The notes below the pieces were generated by a model, which worked only from the letters and a program-made list of their open reading frames with translations, was not told where the DNA came from and searched no databases. Positions 34,835-45,124 of a DNA stretch of 64,000 nt are shown here, one piece after another. This DNA is from Microbacterium sp. SMR1 (GTDB lineage: Bacteria > Actinomycetota > Actinomycetes > Actinomycetales > Microbacteriaceae). How positions within the stretch are numbered: position 1 is the first letter of the stretch; every line of letters begins with the position of its first letter. Made by a program: the position numbers and the translations under genes. The DNA lies in the NCBI RefSeq assembly GCF_003289625.1, contig NZ_QMBN01000001.1, positions 124,001 to 188,000 of the forward strand, in the 5' to 3' direction.

Positions 34835-35032
34835 AACGGGCGTAGTGTCCTGCACAGGTGGTTCATCCCGTCGAGGATCCCCGGATACGGCCCGGTAGCC
34901 GACGAATGTCGGAGGCCCTCCGTACCGTGGACAGCGTCGAGAGACACACCATGCCTTGTCGCAGCATCCCGGCACCGAGCCGGGAGCGCGACAGCCTACA
35001 GGCGTCGGAAACGCGAGCATAAGGAGCACGCC

Positions 35033-36081
<1,049 letters not shown>

Positions 36082-36085
<4 letters not shown>

Positions 36086-36801
36086 GCGGTACGGATCGCG
36101 ACGGGGGCGAGACCGAGCGCCTCGCCCCCGTCATCCCGCTCTTCGGGCAAGCGGATGCCGCCCCGTCGGCGCCTCGCCCGCGAAGCGGGCGCGTCCCGGA
36201 TGACGGCCAGAAGTGGCACACCACCTGGACCACCGAACCGCGAACAGCTGCTTCCCGTCCGTCGCCCGCGGTTCGACCGGCTCCCGTCGAGCCGGCAGCG
36301 GTGAGGTCCGCTGACGAAGCCCCCGCAGACGACGCCGCCGTGCGCGCGCGTGCCGAGCGCACGCTGCTCAAACGCCTGCGCGGCAGGTCGCTGTCTGTGC
36401 GCGAGGCTCGCGACGTCCTGCGCGAGGCGGAACTCGCCGAGGCTGACGCCGATGCCGTCATCGCCGCTTTCCTCGACAACGGCTATCTCGATGACAGTCG
36501 GCTGGCGGAGCAACTACTCGACGGGGCGCTCGGGCGCAAGGCGCAGGGCGCCACCGCGATCGCGCAGACTCTGTCTCGTCGCGGCCTCGACCGCGAGGTC
36601 ATCGACATCGCCATGGCGTCGCTACCCGACGACGAGGCCGAGCGCGCGCTCGAGTTCGCTCGGCAGCGCGCGCGCGGGATGTCCGGGCTCGATCACGACG
36701 TCGCACTGCGGCGATTGCACGGGCAACTCGCGCGCCGGGGCTTCCGCGGGTCCGTCGCGCTGGATGCAGCACGTCAGGCGCTCTCGGAGCAAGACGGCTG
36801 A
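36082..36801 (+). CDS. recX: Regulatory protein RecX
   Basis: 239 residues. A disordered Pro/Ala-rich N-terminus (about 1-90) precedes the three-helix-repeat RecX domain: [39 protein letters not shown] and [20 protein letters not shown]. RecX restrains RecA filaments. The GTG overlaps the recA stop (GTGA), so it shares recA SOS control. It ends 13 nt from the convergent LuxR gene. Confidence 0.92.
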
Positions 36802-36814
36802 CGGATCCGAACGA

Positions 36815-39391
36815 TCACCGCCGCGCGCTCATTTGCGAGGGCGGTGACGTCGGCCTCTTCTCGGGCCTCGCTTCGCCTGCGACGGCTGCGCCGAGTTCTC
36901 GTCGTGTCGAGGCGCCGACTTTCGCCCGCGCCTGGTAGATGTGCGACTCCACCGTCCGCACGGACACGAAGAGGACCTCGGCGATCCTGCGGTTCGACAG
37001 GCCGTCCGCGACCAGGTGAGCGATCTCGCGCTCGCGTGCTGTCAGCAGCGCGGACGATGCGGGCTGCGAAGCCTCCGCGGTGACGTCGCGCCCCTCGCGA
37101 AGAGAAAGAGCCGCGCGGAGTCGCCGCAGCACTCCGGCAGACAGCTCGACGGCGCGCTCACCGTCCGCAGCGGCTGACTCCGCATCGCGCATGAGTGCGT
37201 GCCCACAGGGGGCCTCGACACGCCCGATGATTCCGCGCACCACCTCCAGCGTCTGCTCCACGTGGGGGTGACCGAGGATCGCGAGACGATGCACGTCGCG
37301 GATCTGGAGCATGACGGCATCTGTGACGCTGCTGAGTGCCCAGGCATCTGCGGCGTGAGCATGCGCCTCGCTGATCCGCCCCTCCGCTGCGGCGACGACC
37401 GACGAGGTCGCCGCGAAGGAATGCCGCAGCATCCGGCTCGCGGCGGACGTCACGTCGACGGAGCCGAGCAACTGCCGGGCCTCCCGCGGATGATCGAACA
37501 GCGCCAGGGCGTACGCCGTCTCGAGCTCGATCATCGCGAGCGATTCGCTGCCGAGGTGAGGGGCCCGCTCAGCGGCCGCCCGCAGCTCACGTCGAGCGGC
37601 GAGAGCTCGGCCGTTTCTGACCTCCACCAGGACCGCCGCGAGTGATGCCGCCGCGAGCGCGGGGCCGCCCGCTCGCACGGCCATGTCGCGTTCGAAAGTC
37701 AGACGCTCGACCGTCTCCCGGTCATCCGTTCCCGCGACGGTGTGGCACGCGAGATCGTACGACCGCGCCGCGAGTCGATCGAGGGTGTCCTCGAAGCTGG
37801 CCCCTGAGGTGAACAGGCGCGTCGCGCGGTCCAGGGCCTCTCGCATCGCCGCGGTCTCGCCGAGATAGGCGCGCGCCATACCGGCGAGGAGCTCGACATC
37901 GACGCGGTCGCGGAAGAGAGACGTGGTCGGATCGCGACGGACGTGCTCGGTCAGGACCACGGCATCGCGCAGCCGCAGGTCGGCGACAGCCTCGCGTGAT
38001 CGCACGAGGGCGTCGTCTGCGACGATGTGGCGGACGTCCGCCGCCTGCGCGCCATCGGCAAGGCGTGCCGTCATGAGCGTCGGCGCCTGCCTTCGTTCGT
38101 TCTCGGCGAGGTCGAGCACCGGAAGCACCGCGCGCCCGCCTCCGAGGCTCGCCTCCGCGAGACGGTGCTCGAGCCTGATCGCGGGTGCGTCGACGTCGCT
38201 TGTGATCCAAGCTGCGTAAGCGACGGCGTCGGCGGCTTCGCCGACGCCGTTGGCTTCGCGCGCCGCGCTGAGGATCACCCGCTCGACGAACCCCAGGGAG
38301 ACGTCGTCGAGGTCGGAGGGACGCGCGACGGTACGCACCCAGCGGTCCGCCAGCAGCCGGGCGAGCGGGGCGCTCCACCAGCGCCCGTCGTCTCGGTGCA
38401 GCCGATCCAGCGCGTCGGAGATCACCGCCTCGGAGCGCTCCCTGCCGCACACACGCTCCGCGGCGCGCGCCAGCACTCGGTTGGCGCTGAGCCGATGGCT
38501 GGCGCTGCCGTCGTCGTATACCAATCCGCACGCGCGCAGCTCGTTCACGACGGCGGCGGGCACGAGTCGAGTCGCGTCGGCGCGCGAGATGCCGGGCGCT
38601 CGGTCGATGAGGATGAGCGCCCGCAGCTGGTCGTCGTCGAGATCTCGCACGTGGGCGTGGAGGACGGCTGCGAGTGAGCCGTGAGCCGCGCCGTCGGCGA
38701 TAGCGACGAGCGGGTCGCGACCTTCCGCCAGCGCGGCGAGACTGGCGTCGACGAGCGCCCGGAGCAGAAGCCGTGATCCGTCGGCGGACCAGAGGATCGT
38801 GGCACGCGCCACACTGTCGAACGGGTCGTCCGGCGCGAAGACGGAGAGCAGTCGGTCAGCGTCGCGGGCGGAGAGCCGGGGGAGCTCGATCCGATCGGCC
38901 GACCCCGACAGCCACAGGTCATGGATGACGTCGACGACCTCGTCCGTGCTGCTCGTGGGCAGGCGAGGCTCGGTCACCGCCATGAGCACGGTCGCTCGCC
39001 CCGAATGAACCGCTCGGAACAGCGCGGCGAGCGACACCGCGTCGAGCTCTTGCGCGTCGTCGACCACGACGATCGGGGGCGTTGTGGGCGAGCCGTCGCC
39101 GAGGAGCGTGAGGGCGCGGGGGTCGGACACCGCCTCAAGGACATTGGCATAGGTTCGACGGAGCACTGCTGAGGCTCGGACGACGATCGGATCTTCGCCC
39201 CGGTGCCGGAGCGCATCGACGACGCGCGACCGGAGGAAGCTCTTACCGGACCCGAGCGGCCCGCCCATGACGATCGACCGGCCGTCGATGAGCGCATCGG
39301 CGACGGCATCCGGCAGGGTCTCGTCTCCGACGACGTCGTGCCCCTCGTCATCTCCGCGTCGCGATTGCTCCGGGTTCCCCCGCCGTGCCAT
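36815..39391 (-). CDS. Large LuxR-family regulator with AAA ATPase domain (MalT/LAL-like)
   Basis: 858 residues. An N-terminal ATPase has Walker A GPLGSGKSF near residues 44-52 and Walker B PIVVVDDAQE. A long helical middle (about 250-780) is rich in Ala/Arg and TPR-like. The C-terminus (about 785-840) is a LuxR HTH: LTAREREIAHLVADGLSNRRIAEVLFVSVRTVESH. Such regulators sense a small ligand in the helical region and activate transcription when ATP-bound. AGGAG 8 nt before the ATG supports the start. It is divergent from the SipW/TasA-like operon across a 290-bp gap, which makes that operon its probable target. Confidence 0.85.
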   Translation of the reverse strand: MARRGNPEQSRRGDDEGHDVVGDETLPDAVADALIDGRSIVMGGPLGSGKSFLRSRVVDALRHRGEDPIVVRASAVLRRTYANVLEAVSDPRALTLLGDGSPTTPPIVVVDDAQELDAVSLAALFRAVHSGRATVLMAVTEPRLPTSSTDEVVDVIHDLWLSGSADRIELPRLSARDADRLLSVFAPDDPFDSVARATILWSADGSRLLLRALVDASLAALAEGRDPLVAIADGAAHGSLAAVLHAHVRDLDDDQLRALILIDRAPGISRADATRLVPAAVVNELRACGLVYDDGSASHRLSANRVLARAAERVCGRERSEAVISDALDRLHRDDGRWWSAPLARLLADRWVRTVARPSDLDDVSLGFVERVILSAAREANGVGEAADAVAYAAWITSDVDAPAIRLEHRLAEASLGGGRAVLPVLDLAENERRQAPTLMTARLADGAQAADVRHIVADDALVRSREAVADLRLRDAVVLTEHVRRDPTTSLFRDRVDVELLAGMARAYLGETAAMREALDRATRLFTSGASFEDTLDRLAARSYDLACHTVAGTDDRETVERLTFERDMAVRAGGPALAAASLAAVLVEVRNGRALAARRELRAAAERAPHLGSESLAMIELETAYALALFDHPREARQLLGSVDVTSAASRMLRHSFAATSSVVAAAEGRISEAHAHAADAWALSSVTDAVMLQIRDVHRLAILGHPHVEQTLEVVRGIIGRVEAPCGHALMRDAESAAADGERAVELSAGVLRRLRAALSLREGRDVTAEASQPASSALLTAREREIAHLVADGLSNRRIAEVLFVSVRTVESHIYQARAKVGASTRRELGAAVAGEARPEKRPTSPPSQMSARR

Positions 39392-39681
39392 GCCCAGCTC
39401 CTCTCCCCAGCGAGATCTGGCTTTCGGTCACAACCTACCCAGGCGATCCGAACGGGGCTATCGGTAGGCCCGATTCGGACTACTGAGGTTTCGCTGAGTG
39501 TCTACTGATTCGCGGACCTCAGGGCGCTTCGTCATCTGTCGCAGCGGGTGACGCTACGTATTTCACCACTGGGGCGTCGAGCGATGGCTGTCGCGCCCGC
39601 TGTCGGCGCCCCTAGCGTCGCCTCGAACCACACCGGATCCGGCTGACACGAGGCCGGGCGACACGAGGGGGAACTCCGAAC
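39392..39681. promoter_or_regulatory. 290-bp divergent control region, LuxR gene and SipW operon
   Basis: One of the longest gene-free stretches in the window. Arms 39448-39458 and 39468-39478 (CCGAACGGGGC against GCCCGATTCGG, 9 of 11 paired) form one palindrome; CCTACC/GGTAGG (39434-39439, 39463-39468) overlaps it. CTGAGGT (39483-39489) and ACCTCAG (39516-39522) form a second inverted pair. TAGCGT at 39613-39618 is a possible -10 for the operon. Confidence 0.45.
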
Positions 39682-40371
39682 ATGAACACTGCGACCACAC
39701 GGGGGACGACCCGCCGCAAGGTCTTCGCCATCGCCGCCGGCGGGGCAGCGCTGGGGCTGGGCGTCACCGCCACACTGGCTGCCTGGACCGACACCGAATG
39801 GGTCTTCGGCGGCAACGGCGCAGGCGGACCCGGCGTCGGCACGTCGACGTTCTCGGTCGAGCAGAACACCGTCGCTCCCTTCACCACGGCGGGGGACTGG
39901 GTGAACGAGCCCGACAACCCCGGCGGGGAGATCGTCTTCGGGCCGGATGCCCTCGATCTGACTCCGGGCGACACGGTGTACGCGGCCGTCGCGCTGCGCG
40001 CAGCACCGGACTCGATCGCCGGTGACGTCGAGCTTCAGGCCGCGGTGCCGGCCGCGGGGATCACCACGAACGACGCTGCGGGCCTGCTCTTCGACGCTCT
40101 GAACGTGCGCGTCGCCACTGACAGCGTCGCCTTCACCTGCGATGCGACCGCCTTCGCCGCGGGAGCGACGGCGACCCTCATCGCCGACGGCCCGCTCGCG
40201 ACGACCGGCGGCAGCGCCAGCCAGTCGCTCGTCGCAGAAGCCGGCAGCACCCAGGTGTACTGCTTCGAGATCTCGCTTCCCGATCCCCTGACGCTCGCAC
40301 CGGGCACGACGATCGATGACTACATGGGGCTGACCGTCGCTCCCGCGTGGGAGTTCCAGGCGGAGTCCTGA
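39682..40371 (+). CDS. SipW-dependent-type secreted protein (TasA/camelysin-like)
   Basis: 229 residues. The signal region RRKVFAIAAGGAALGLGVTA ends in LAAWTDTEW, the counterpart of the AYFSDTE motif of SipW substrates such as TasA and camelysin. The mature part is a predicted beta-rich domain with two Cys (FTCDAT, VYCFEI) and acidic character (DLTPGDTVYAAVAL is typical of the family's early strands). It probably forms or caps an extracellular fibre or surface layer. Strong SD GAGGGGGAA. The next gene encodes a SipW-type peptidase 5 nt downstream. Confidence 0.82.
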   Translation: MNTATTRGTTRRKVFAIAAGGAALGLGVTATLAAWTDTEWVFGGNGAGGPGVGTSTFSVEQNTVAPFTTAGDWVNEPDNPGGEIVFGPDALDLTPGDTVYAAVALRAAPDSIAGDVELQAAVPAAGITTNDAAGLLFDALNVRVATDSVAFTCDATAFAAGATATLIADGPLATTGGSASQSLVAEAGSTQVYCFEISLPDPLTLAPGTTIDDYMGLTVAPAWEFQAES

Positions 40372-40376
40372 TCCCG

Positions 40377-40982
40377 ATGCCGACGCACGTCACCACCGAC
40401 GACGCTGCGGCGGCACGGGACGGCGGCGACATGGCCGAGTCGGGGGGAGCCGAGCCCGTCGGTTCTCCCCGGCTCGGCCGGATCCGCGATGTCGTGATCA
40501 CGCTGATCGGCGTGATCGGCATCGTCACGATCGCGTGGCTTCTCGCCGCCTGGCTGTGGGGCCTCTCGATCGTCGTCTTCGTCACCGGCTCGATGTCGCC
40601 GGCCATGCCCGTCGGAACGGCCGCGATCTCACAGCTGACGGATGCCGCCGACCTGCGCATCGGCGACGTCGTCACGGTGCCGCGCCCCGACACCGGACAG
40701 CCGGTGACGCACCGGATCGTCGCCATCGACGAGGGCGCGACGGCACCGGGCGAACGCGAGCTGACGCTGCAGGGCGATGACAACGACTTCGCCGACAGTC
40801 AGACCTATGTCATCGATGAGGCCCCTCGTGTGCTCGTCAGTGTGCCGGTGCTCGGCTCGATCGTGCTGTGGGCGCAGACACCGGCCGTGATGATCGTGGC
40901 CAGCGTCGCCATCGCCCTGGCGATCGCCTGGGCTCTCTGGCCCACGCCGACGCGCGCCGTCCCCGACGCTCACCAGATGTGA
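40377..40982 (+). CDS. sipW: Signal peptidase I, SipW/ER type
   Basis: 201 residues, with an N-terminal tail (1-35), a helix (about 38-68), the S26B catalytic domain and a C-terminal helix (about 153-176). Catalytic S72 lies in FVTGSMSPAMPVG and the general base is H112 in VTHRIVAID, so this is the Ser-His (ER/archaeal/SipW) type and not the Ser-Lys LepB type; GDDND supplies the conserved Asp. It probably processes the two AAWxxxEW-type signal peptides encoded on either side. GGCGGAG about 10 nt upstream of ATG 40377. Confidence 0.85.
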   Translation: MPTHVTTDDAAAARDGGDMAESGGAEPVGSPRLGRIRDVVITLIGVIGIVTIAWLLAAWLWGLSIVVFVTGSMSPAMPVGTAAISQLTDAADLRIGDVVTVPRPDTGQPVTHRIVAIDEGATAPGERELTLQGDDNDFADSQTYVIDEAPRVLVSVPVLGSIVLWAQTPAVMIVASVAIALAIAWALWPTPTRAVPDAHQM

Positions 40983-40998
40983 ATAAGGAGAACCACCC

Positions 40999-41760
40999 AT
41001 GAAACGTGCATCGTTGCACGGTCATCGCGTCGCCGTCGTCTCGGCTGCCGCGGGCTCCGTCGCGCTCCTGATGACGGGCACGGTCCTGCTGGCGGGCGCC
41101 GCGAACGCGGCCCTCGTGGAGGTGCCCGAGACGGGTACCCCCGGACGCCTCGTGCTCGCCGCCGACCCCTATCCCGCGGAGTTCCGAGATTTGAGCCCTG
41201 GCGAGACGCGCGCGTGGCAGGTGCAGGCACGACTGGAGGATGCGTCGACCGCGACTCTCGCGCTCGAGCTGCGGAAAGACGGCGACCTCGTCGCGCACCC
41301 GCGGGGCCTCGAGATCGGGGTGCAGTCCTGTGCCGAGGAGTGGACGGGACTGCCCGACGCGCCGGTCTGCGCATCGGGTGCCGCACCCGTGACAGTGGCC
41401 TCTCCTACGGACGACTACCGGTTCTCCAGCCCGACCTTCGACCTGCCCGACCTCGCTGCGGCGGAGCCGGTGAGCCTTCTGGTCACGATCGGGGTCGAGG
41501 ACAGCGACGAAGCCCGCGCCGACACGACCCTGATGGGGCTGACCGGTGACGTCGGTCTTGTGTTGACGGCTGTCGCCATCGACGACACCGTCCCGCCGCA
41601 GCCGCAGCCCCCGGCGGCACCGGCCCCCGGCTCTGGTCTGCCCGGGCTTCCGCCGACCGGTGGCGACCTGTCCGCTCTGGCCGCCGTTCTGGCGCTCGCC
41701 GGAGGATTCCTCGCCGCGGGGCTCGCCCTGCGCCTGCACCGCCGGGAGGCCCGCGCATGA
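40999..41760 (+). CDS. LPPTG-anchored cell-wall protein
   Basis: 253 residues. A standard signal peptide (1-38, ending AGAANA) is followed by an extracellular beta-rich domain (about 40-195) with two Cys (VQSCAEE, PVCASG), a Pro-rich stalk (about 196-215) and a sortase signal: LPPTG at 217-221, a hydrophobic helix and the RLHRREARA charged tail. It has an ordinary signal peptide, unlike its two SipW-type neighbours, and may be the wall anchor of the fibre. No sortase gene lies in the window. The 3' end overlaps the next gene by 4 nt. Confidence 0.82.
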   Translation: MKRASLHGHRVAVVSAAAGSVALLMTGTVLLAGAANAALVEVPETGTPGRLVLAADPYPAEFRDLSPGETRAWQVQARLEDASTATLALELRKDGDLVAHPRGLEIGVQSCAEEWTGLPDAPVCASGAAPVTVASPTDDYRFSSPTFDLPDLAAAEPVSLLVTIGVEDSDEARADTTLMGLTGDVGLVLTAVAIDDTVPPQPQPPAAPAPGSGLPGLPPTGGDLSALAAVLALAGGFLAAGLALRLHRREARA

Positions 41761-43499
41761 AGACTCGAACCCGATCCGTAGTGGCTATCGCGGCGGTGGC
41801 CGTCGTCGGTGTCCCGATGACGGTCACGGCGACGACGGCCGCCTGGAACACGTCGGAGTGGGTACACGGAGAGGTCGGCACTTCCACGCTCGACTGCGCC
41901 GACGGCACAGGATTCGCCTCCGTCGCCTCCGGCCGCTTCTTGAGCGGTTCGCTCCTCGGGCTCGACCTGGATCCCCTCGCCGACCTCGAGCAGATGGTCC
42001 TCGCCCTCGACGGCGCGGGCGACGTCACGGTGTCACCGTCCAACGCGATCGACCTCGGCTCGTCACCGCCGGAATCGTACGTCTACGCCAACCCGTTCGA
42101 CGTGACGGCTCTCAGCGCGATCAACGTCGACCTGACCGGCTTCACCGTCGGTCTGCCGGGAGCGGCGCTGGGCGCCGTGAACCAGTATGCGAGGGTGACC
42201 GCCGACGGTTCGGTGGCAGGTGCGTCCGGGCTCGTCAACGACTCCGGGGCCGTGCTCGTGTCGGACACGACGCCCCCGGCATCCCTGCCCGCACGTGCGC
42301 GCGTCGGGCTGAGCGGCATCCTCCCGGCCGTCACCGGGATCGCCGACGCCAACCTCGAGGTCGGCGCGGTCGCGGCCAGCTCGCAGGTCGACGGGTGCGC
42401 GCTGCTGCGCGATCAGCTGTGGGGAGAGACGGCGCCCGCGAGCGCCGTCGTGCGGGACTACGGCATCGCCGGGCTCGGACTGCAGCTCGACGCCCCGGTC
42501 GTCCAGAGTCTCGTGAGCACGACCACCACCGCCGTGAACACGCTCGGCGGCGTGGTCGGTCAGCTGACCGGGCCGGGCGGGCTCATCGGCTCGTCCATCG
42601 GCGCCGGGGTCGACGCCGGGCTGCCCGGCATCCTCACCACCACGGTCGGTGGGAACGTTTCGATCACCGGACTCGACCTCCTGGGGTCGGTCGCCACGCT
42701 GCTGACCACGCCTCTCACCGACGGGGTCGTCACGATCGACCTGCAGGCGGGCTCGGCCGACGTCGACCTCGACGCCCTGCTGCCCTCCCTCAACAACGCT
42801 GCGCCGAACACGGAGATCGTCCTCAACGACGCCGTGCTGAACCCGATCGTGGATCGCGCCGGCGTCCTGCTCGACAACTGGTCGTCGCAGATCGTCGCTG
42901 CGCTCACCGCGGAGCTCCGTGAGGCGACGGTCACGGTCGCGCTCGAAGCCGTCGTGGCTGCGCCGGGGATCGGCATCCTGCCAGGGCTCACCGTCCTGAG
43001 CGCCGATATCGGCTTCGTCGGTCCGCTCGGAGCGCTGTTGGACGGCACCGCGGTGCTGACGATCGATGCCGAGGCCGCCGGCGCGGTCGGACCGATCAAC
43101 ACCCTGCTCAGCGCGCTGGGCCTGCCTACTGTCACGCAGCTTCTGACGACCGTCGGGGGACTGAGTTCGGGCCTGGTCTCGACCCTGGCGAACACGCTGA
43201 CGACCACGATCACCGGGGCGCTCACGACCCTCGGCGGCACGCTCGCGACGGCGGTCACCGCAGTCATCACGGCACTCGGTTCCGTGGTCGACGCTCTGCC
43301 GTCGGTGGTATCGCTGATGGTCAATGTCCAGCCCGATCAGCCGAACGCGCCGCCGGACGCGACATTCACGGCGGCGTCGGGCGAGTCGATCGCCGAGTAC
43401 AAGGTCGCTGCCCTGCGGCTCGGACTGGCGGACGGCCTCGGCGGTATCGCGGCCACGACGTTCGCCACGGCGTCGGCGGGTCCGGTCACTGCGCCCTGA
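41757..43499 (+). CDS. Choice-of-anchor G-like secreted protein with SipW-type signal
   Basis: 580 residues. The signal VVAIAAVAVVGVPMTVTA ends in TTAAWNTSEW, parallel to the first gene of the operon, so it is a second predicted SipW substrate. The mature protein is very rich in Leu, Val, Thr, Ala and Gly with few Lys, in long amphipathic repeats (for example GLVSTLANTLTTTITGALTT), typical of the actinobacterial choice-of-anchor G group of large surface proteins. It has no LPxTG of its own and may be retained by the LPPTG protein. ATG overlaps the upstream stop. Confidence 0.75.
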   Translation: MKTRTRSVVAIAAVAVVGVPMTVTATTAAWNTSEWVHGEVGTSTLDCADGTGFASVASGRFLSGSLLGLDLDPLADLEQMVLALDGAGDVTVSPSNAIDLGSSPPESYVYANPFDVTALSAINVDLTGFTVGLPGAALGAVNQYARVTADGSVAGASGLVNDSGAVLVSDTTPPASLPARARVGLSGILPAVTGIADANLEVGAVAASSQVDGCALLRDQLWGETAPASAVVRDYGIAGLGLQLDAPVVQSLVSTTTTAVNTLGGVVGQLTGPGGLIGSSIGAGVDAGLPGILTTTVGGNVSITGLDLLGSVATLLTTPLTDGVVTIDLQAGSADVDLDALLPSLNNAAPNTEIVLNDAVLNPIVDRAGVLLDNWSSQIVAALTAELREATVTVALEAVVAAPGIGILPGLTVLSADIGFVGPLGALLDGTAVLTIDAEAAGAVGPINTLLSALGLPTVTQLLTTVGGLSSGLVSTLANTLTTTITGALTTLGGTLATAVTAVITALGSVVDALPSVVSLMVNVQPDQPNAPPDATFTAASGESIAEYKVAALRLGLADGLGGIAATTFATASAGPVTAP

Positions 43500-43517
43500 C
43501 GGTGCCCATCACCGATC

Positions 43518-43547
43518 GTGGGGTCGGCCTTCGCGGGTCGACCCCAC
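43518..43547 (+). terminator. Terminator of the SipW operon
   Basis: GTGGGGTCG (43518-43526) pairs perfectly with CGACCCCAC (43539-43547), 18 nt after the operon's last stop and just before the miaB promoter. Confidence 0.65.
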
Positions 43548-43558
43548 CAGCACGCTCG

Positions 43559-43564
43559 TAGAAT
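43559..43564 (+). promoter_or_regulatory. -10 element of miaB
   Basis: TAGAAT ends 9 nt before the miaB ATG, with GAGGGAA in between, so the mRNA is leaderless or nearly so. Confidence 0.5.
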
Positions 43565-43573
43565 GAGGGAATC

Positions 43574-45124
43574 ATGTCGACTCCCTCGAGCGCACCCACC
43601 CTCATCGCGCCGTCGCTCGCGGCGCGCACCGCCGACGGCCGCCCGCGCACGTACGAGGTGCGCACCTTCGGCTGCCAGATGAACGTCCACGACTCCGAGC
43701 GCCTGTCGGGTTCGCTCGAGAGCGCCGGATACCTCCCGGCTGATCCCGGCACCGAGGCCGACGTCATCGTCATCAACACCTGCGCGGTGCGCGACAACGC
43801 GGCCGGCAAGCTCTACGGCACCCTCGGGCACCTGAAGTCGCGCAAAGACAAGCACGACGGTATGCAGATCGCCGTCGGCGGATGCCTCGCGCAGATGGAC
43901 CAGGCGGCCGTCCAGCAGAAGGCGCCGTGGGTCGACGTCGTCTTCGGGACGCACAACATGGGGGCCCTCCCGGGCCTGCTCGAGCGAGCGCGGCACAACG
44001 GCGAGGCCGAGCTCGAGATCCTCGAATCGCTCGAGACGTTCCCCTCGACTCTCCCGACGAAGCGCGACTCGGTCTACAGCGGCTGGGTGTCGATCTCGGT
44101 CGGATGCAACAACACGTGCACGTTCTGCATCGTGCCGCACCTGCGCGGCAAGGAGAAGGACCGCCGTCCCGGCGACATCCTGAACGAGATCCGTCTGCTG
44201 GTCGACGACGGGGCGATCGAGGTCACCCTCCTCGGCCAGAACGTGAACAGCTACGGTGTCGAGTTCGGCGACCGACAGGCGTTCGGCAAGCTCCTGCGCG
44301 CAGCGGGGGAGATCCCCGGCCTCGAGCGCATCCGTTTCACGAGTCCGCATCCGGCGGCGTTCACCGACGACGTCATCGACGCCATGGCCGAGACGCCGGC
44401 GGTCATGCCGCAGCTGCACATGCCGCTGCAATCGGGCTCCGACAGCATCCTGAAGGCGATGCGCCGGTCGTACCGCAGCTCGAGATTCCTGGGGATCCTC
44501 GACCGCGTGCGCGAGCGCATCCCGCACGCGGCGATCTCGACCGACATCATCGTCGGGTTCCCCGGCGAGACCGACGCCGATTTCGAAGACACCCTGCGGG
44601 TGGTGGAGCAGTCCCGGTTCGCGAGCGCATTCACCTTCCAGTACTCGATCCGCGAGGGCACACCCGCCGCGACGATGCCCGACCAGGTGCCCAAGGCCGT
44701 CGTGCAGGAGCGCTACGAGCGCCTTGTCGCGCTGCAGGACCGCATCGCGCTCGAGGAGAACCAGAAGCAGCTCGGCCGTGAGGTCCGGGTGCTGGTCTCG
44801 TCGGCCGAAGGCAAGAAGGGCGCCGAGACGCACCGGCTCACGGGGCGCGCAGAAGACAACCGCCTCGTGCACTTCGAGGTGCCGGAGGGCTCCGATACCC
44901 CGCGACCGGGGGATGTCGTGACGGTGACGGTGACGCACGCAGCCCCCTTCCACCTGCTGGCCGACAGCACGGACGGCTCGCCTCTGCGCGTCCGCCGTAC
45001 CCGCGCCGGCGACGCGTGGGACCGCTCGCTGGCCGAGTCGTGCGGTGTGCCGGCTCCGGCCTCGTCGGATGGCGGTCCGCGCTCCGTCTCGCTGGGACTG
45101 CCGTCCCTGCGCGTCGGAGTGTGA
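43574..45124 (+). CDS. miaB: tRNA-2-methylthio-N6-dimethylallyladenosine synthase
   Basis: 516 residues. The UPF0004 N-terminal domain holds three Fe-S cysteines (FGCQMN, NTCAVR, GGCLAQ). The radical-SAM domain has CNNTCTFC near residue 178, and a TRAM domain (about 390-460) follows. MiaB methylthiolates the i6A37 made by MiaA, encoded immediately downstream with a 4-nt overlap. The last 45 residues are non-conserved. Probable start at ATG 43574, just after a TAGAAT -10. Confidence 0.96.
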   Translation: MSTPSSAPTLIAPSLAARTADGRPRTYEVRTFGCQMNVHDSERLSGSLESAGYLPADPGTEADVIVINTCAVRDNAAGKLYGTLGHLKSRKDKHDGMQIAVGGCLAQMDQAAVQQKAPWVDVVFGTHNMGALPGLLERARHNGEAELEILESLETFPSTLPTKRDSVYSGWVSISVGCNNTCTFCIVPHLRGKEKDRRPGDILNEIRLLVDDGAIEVTLLGQNVNSYGVEFGDRQAFGKLLRAAGEIPGLERIRFTSPHPAAFTDDVIDAMAETPAVMPQLHMPLQSGSDSILKAMRRSYRSSRFLGILDRVRERIPHAAISTDIIVGFPGETDADFEDTLRVVEQSRFASAFTFQYSIREGTPAATMPDQVPKAVVQERYERLVALQDRIALEENQKQLGREVRVLVSSAEGKKGAETHRLTGRAEDNRLVHFEVPEGSDTPRPGDVVTVTVTHAAPFHLLADSTDGSPLRVRRTRAGDAWDRSLAESCGVPAPASSDGGPRSVSLGLPSLRVGV

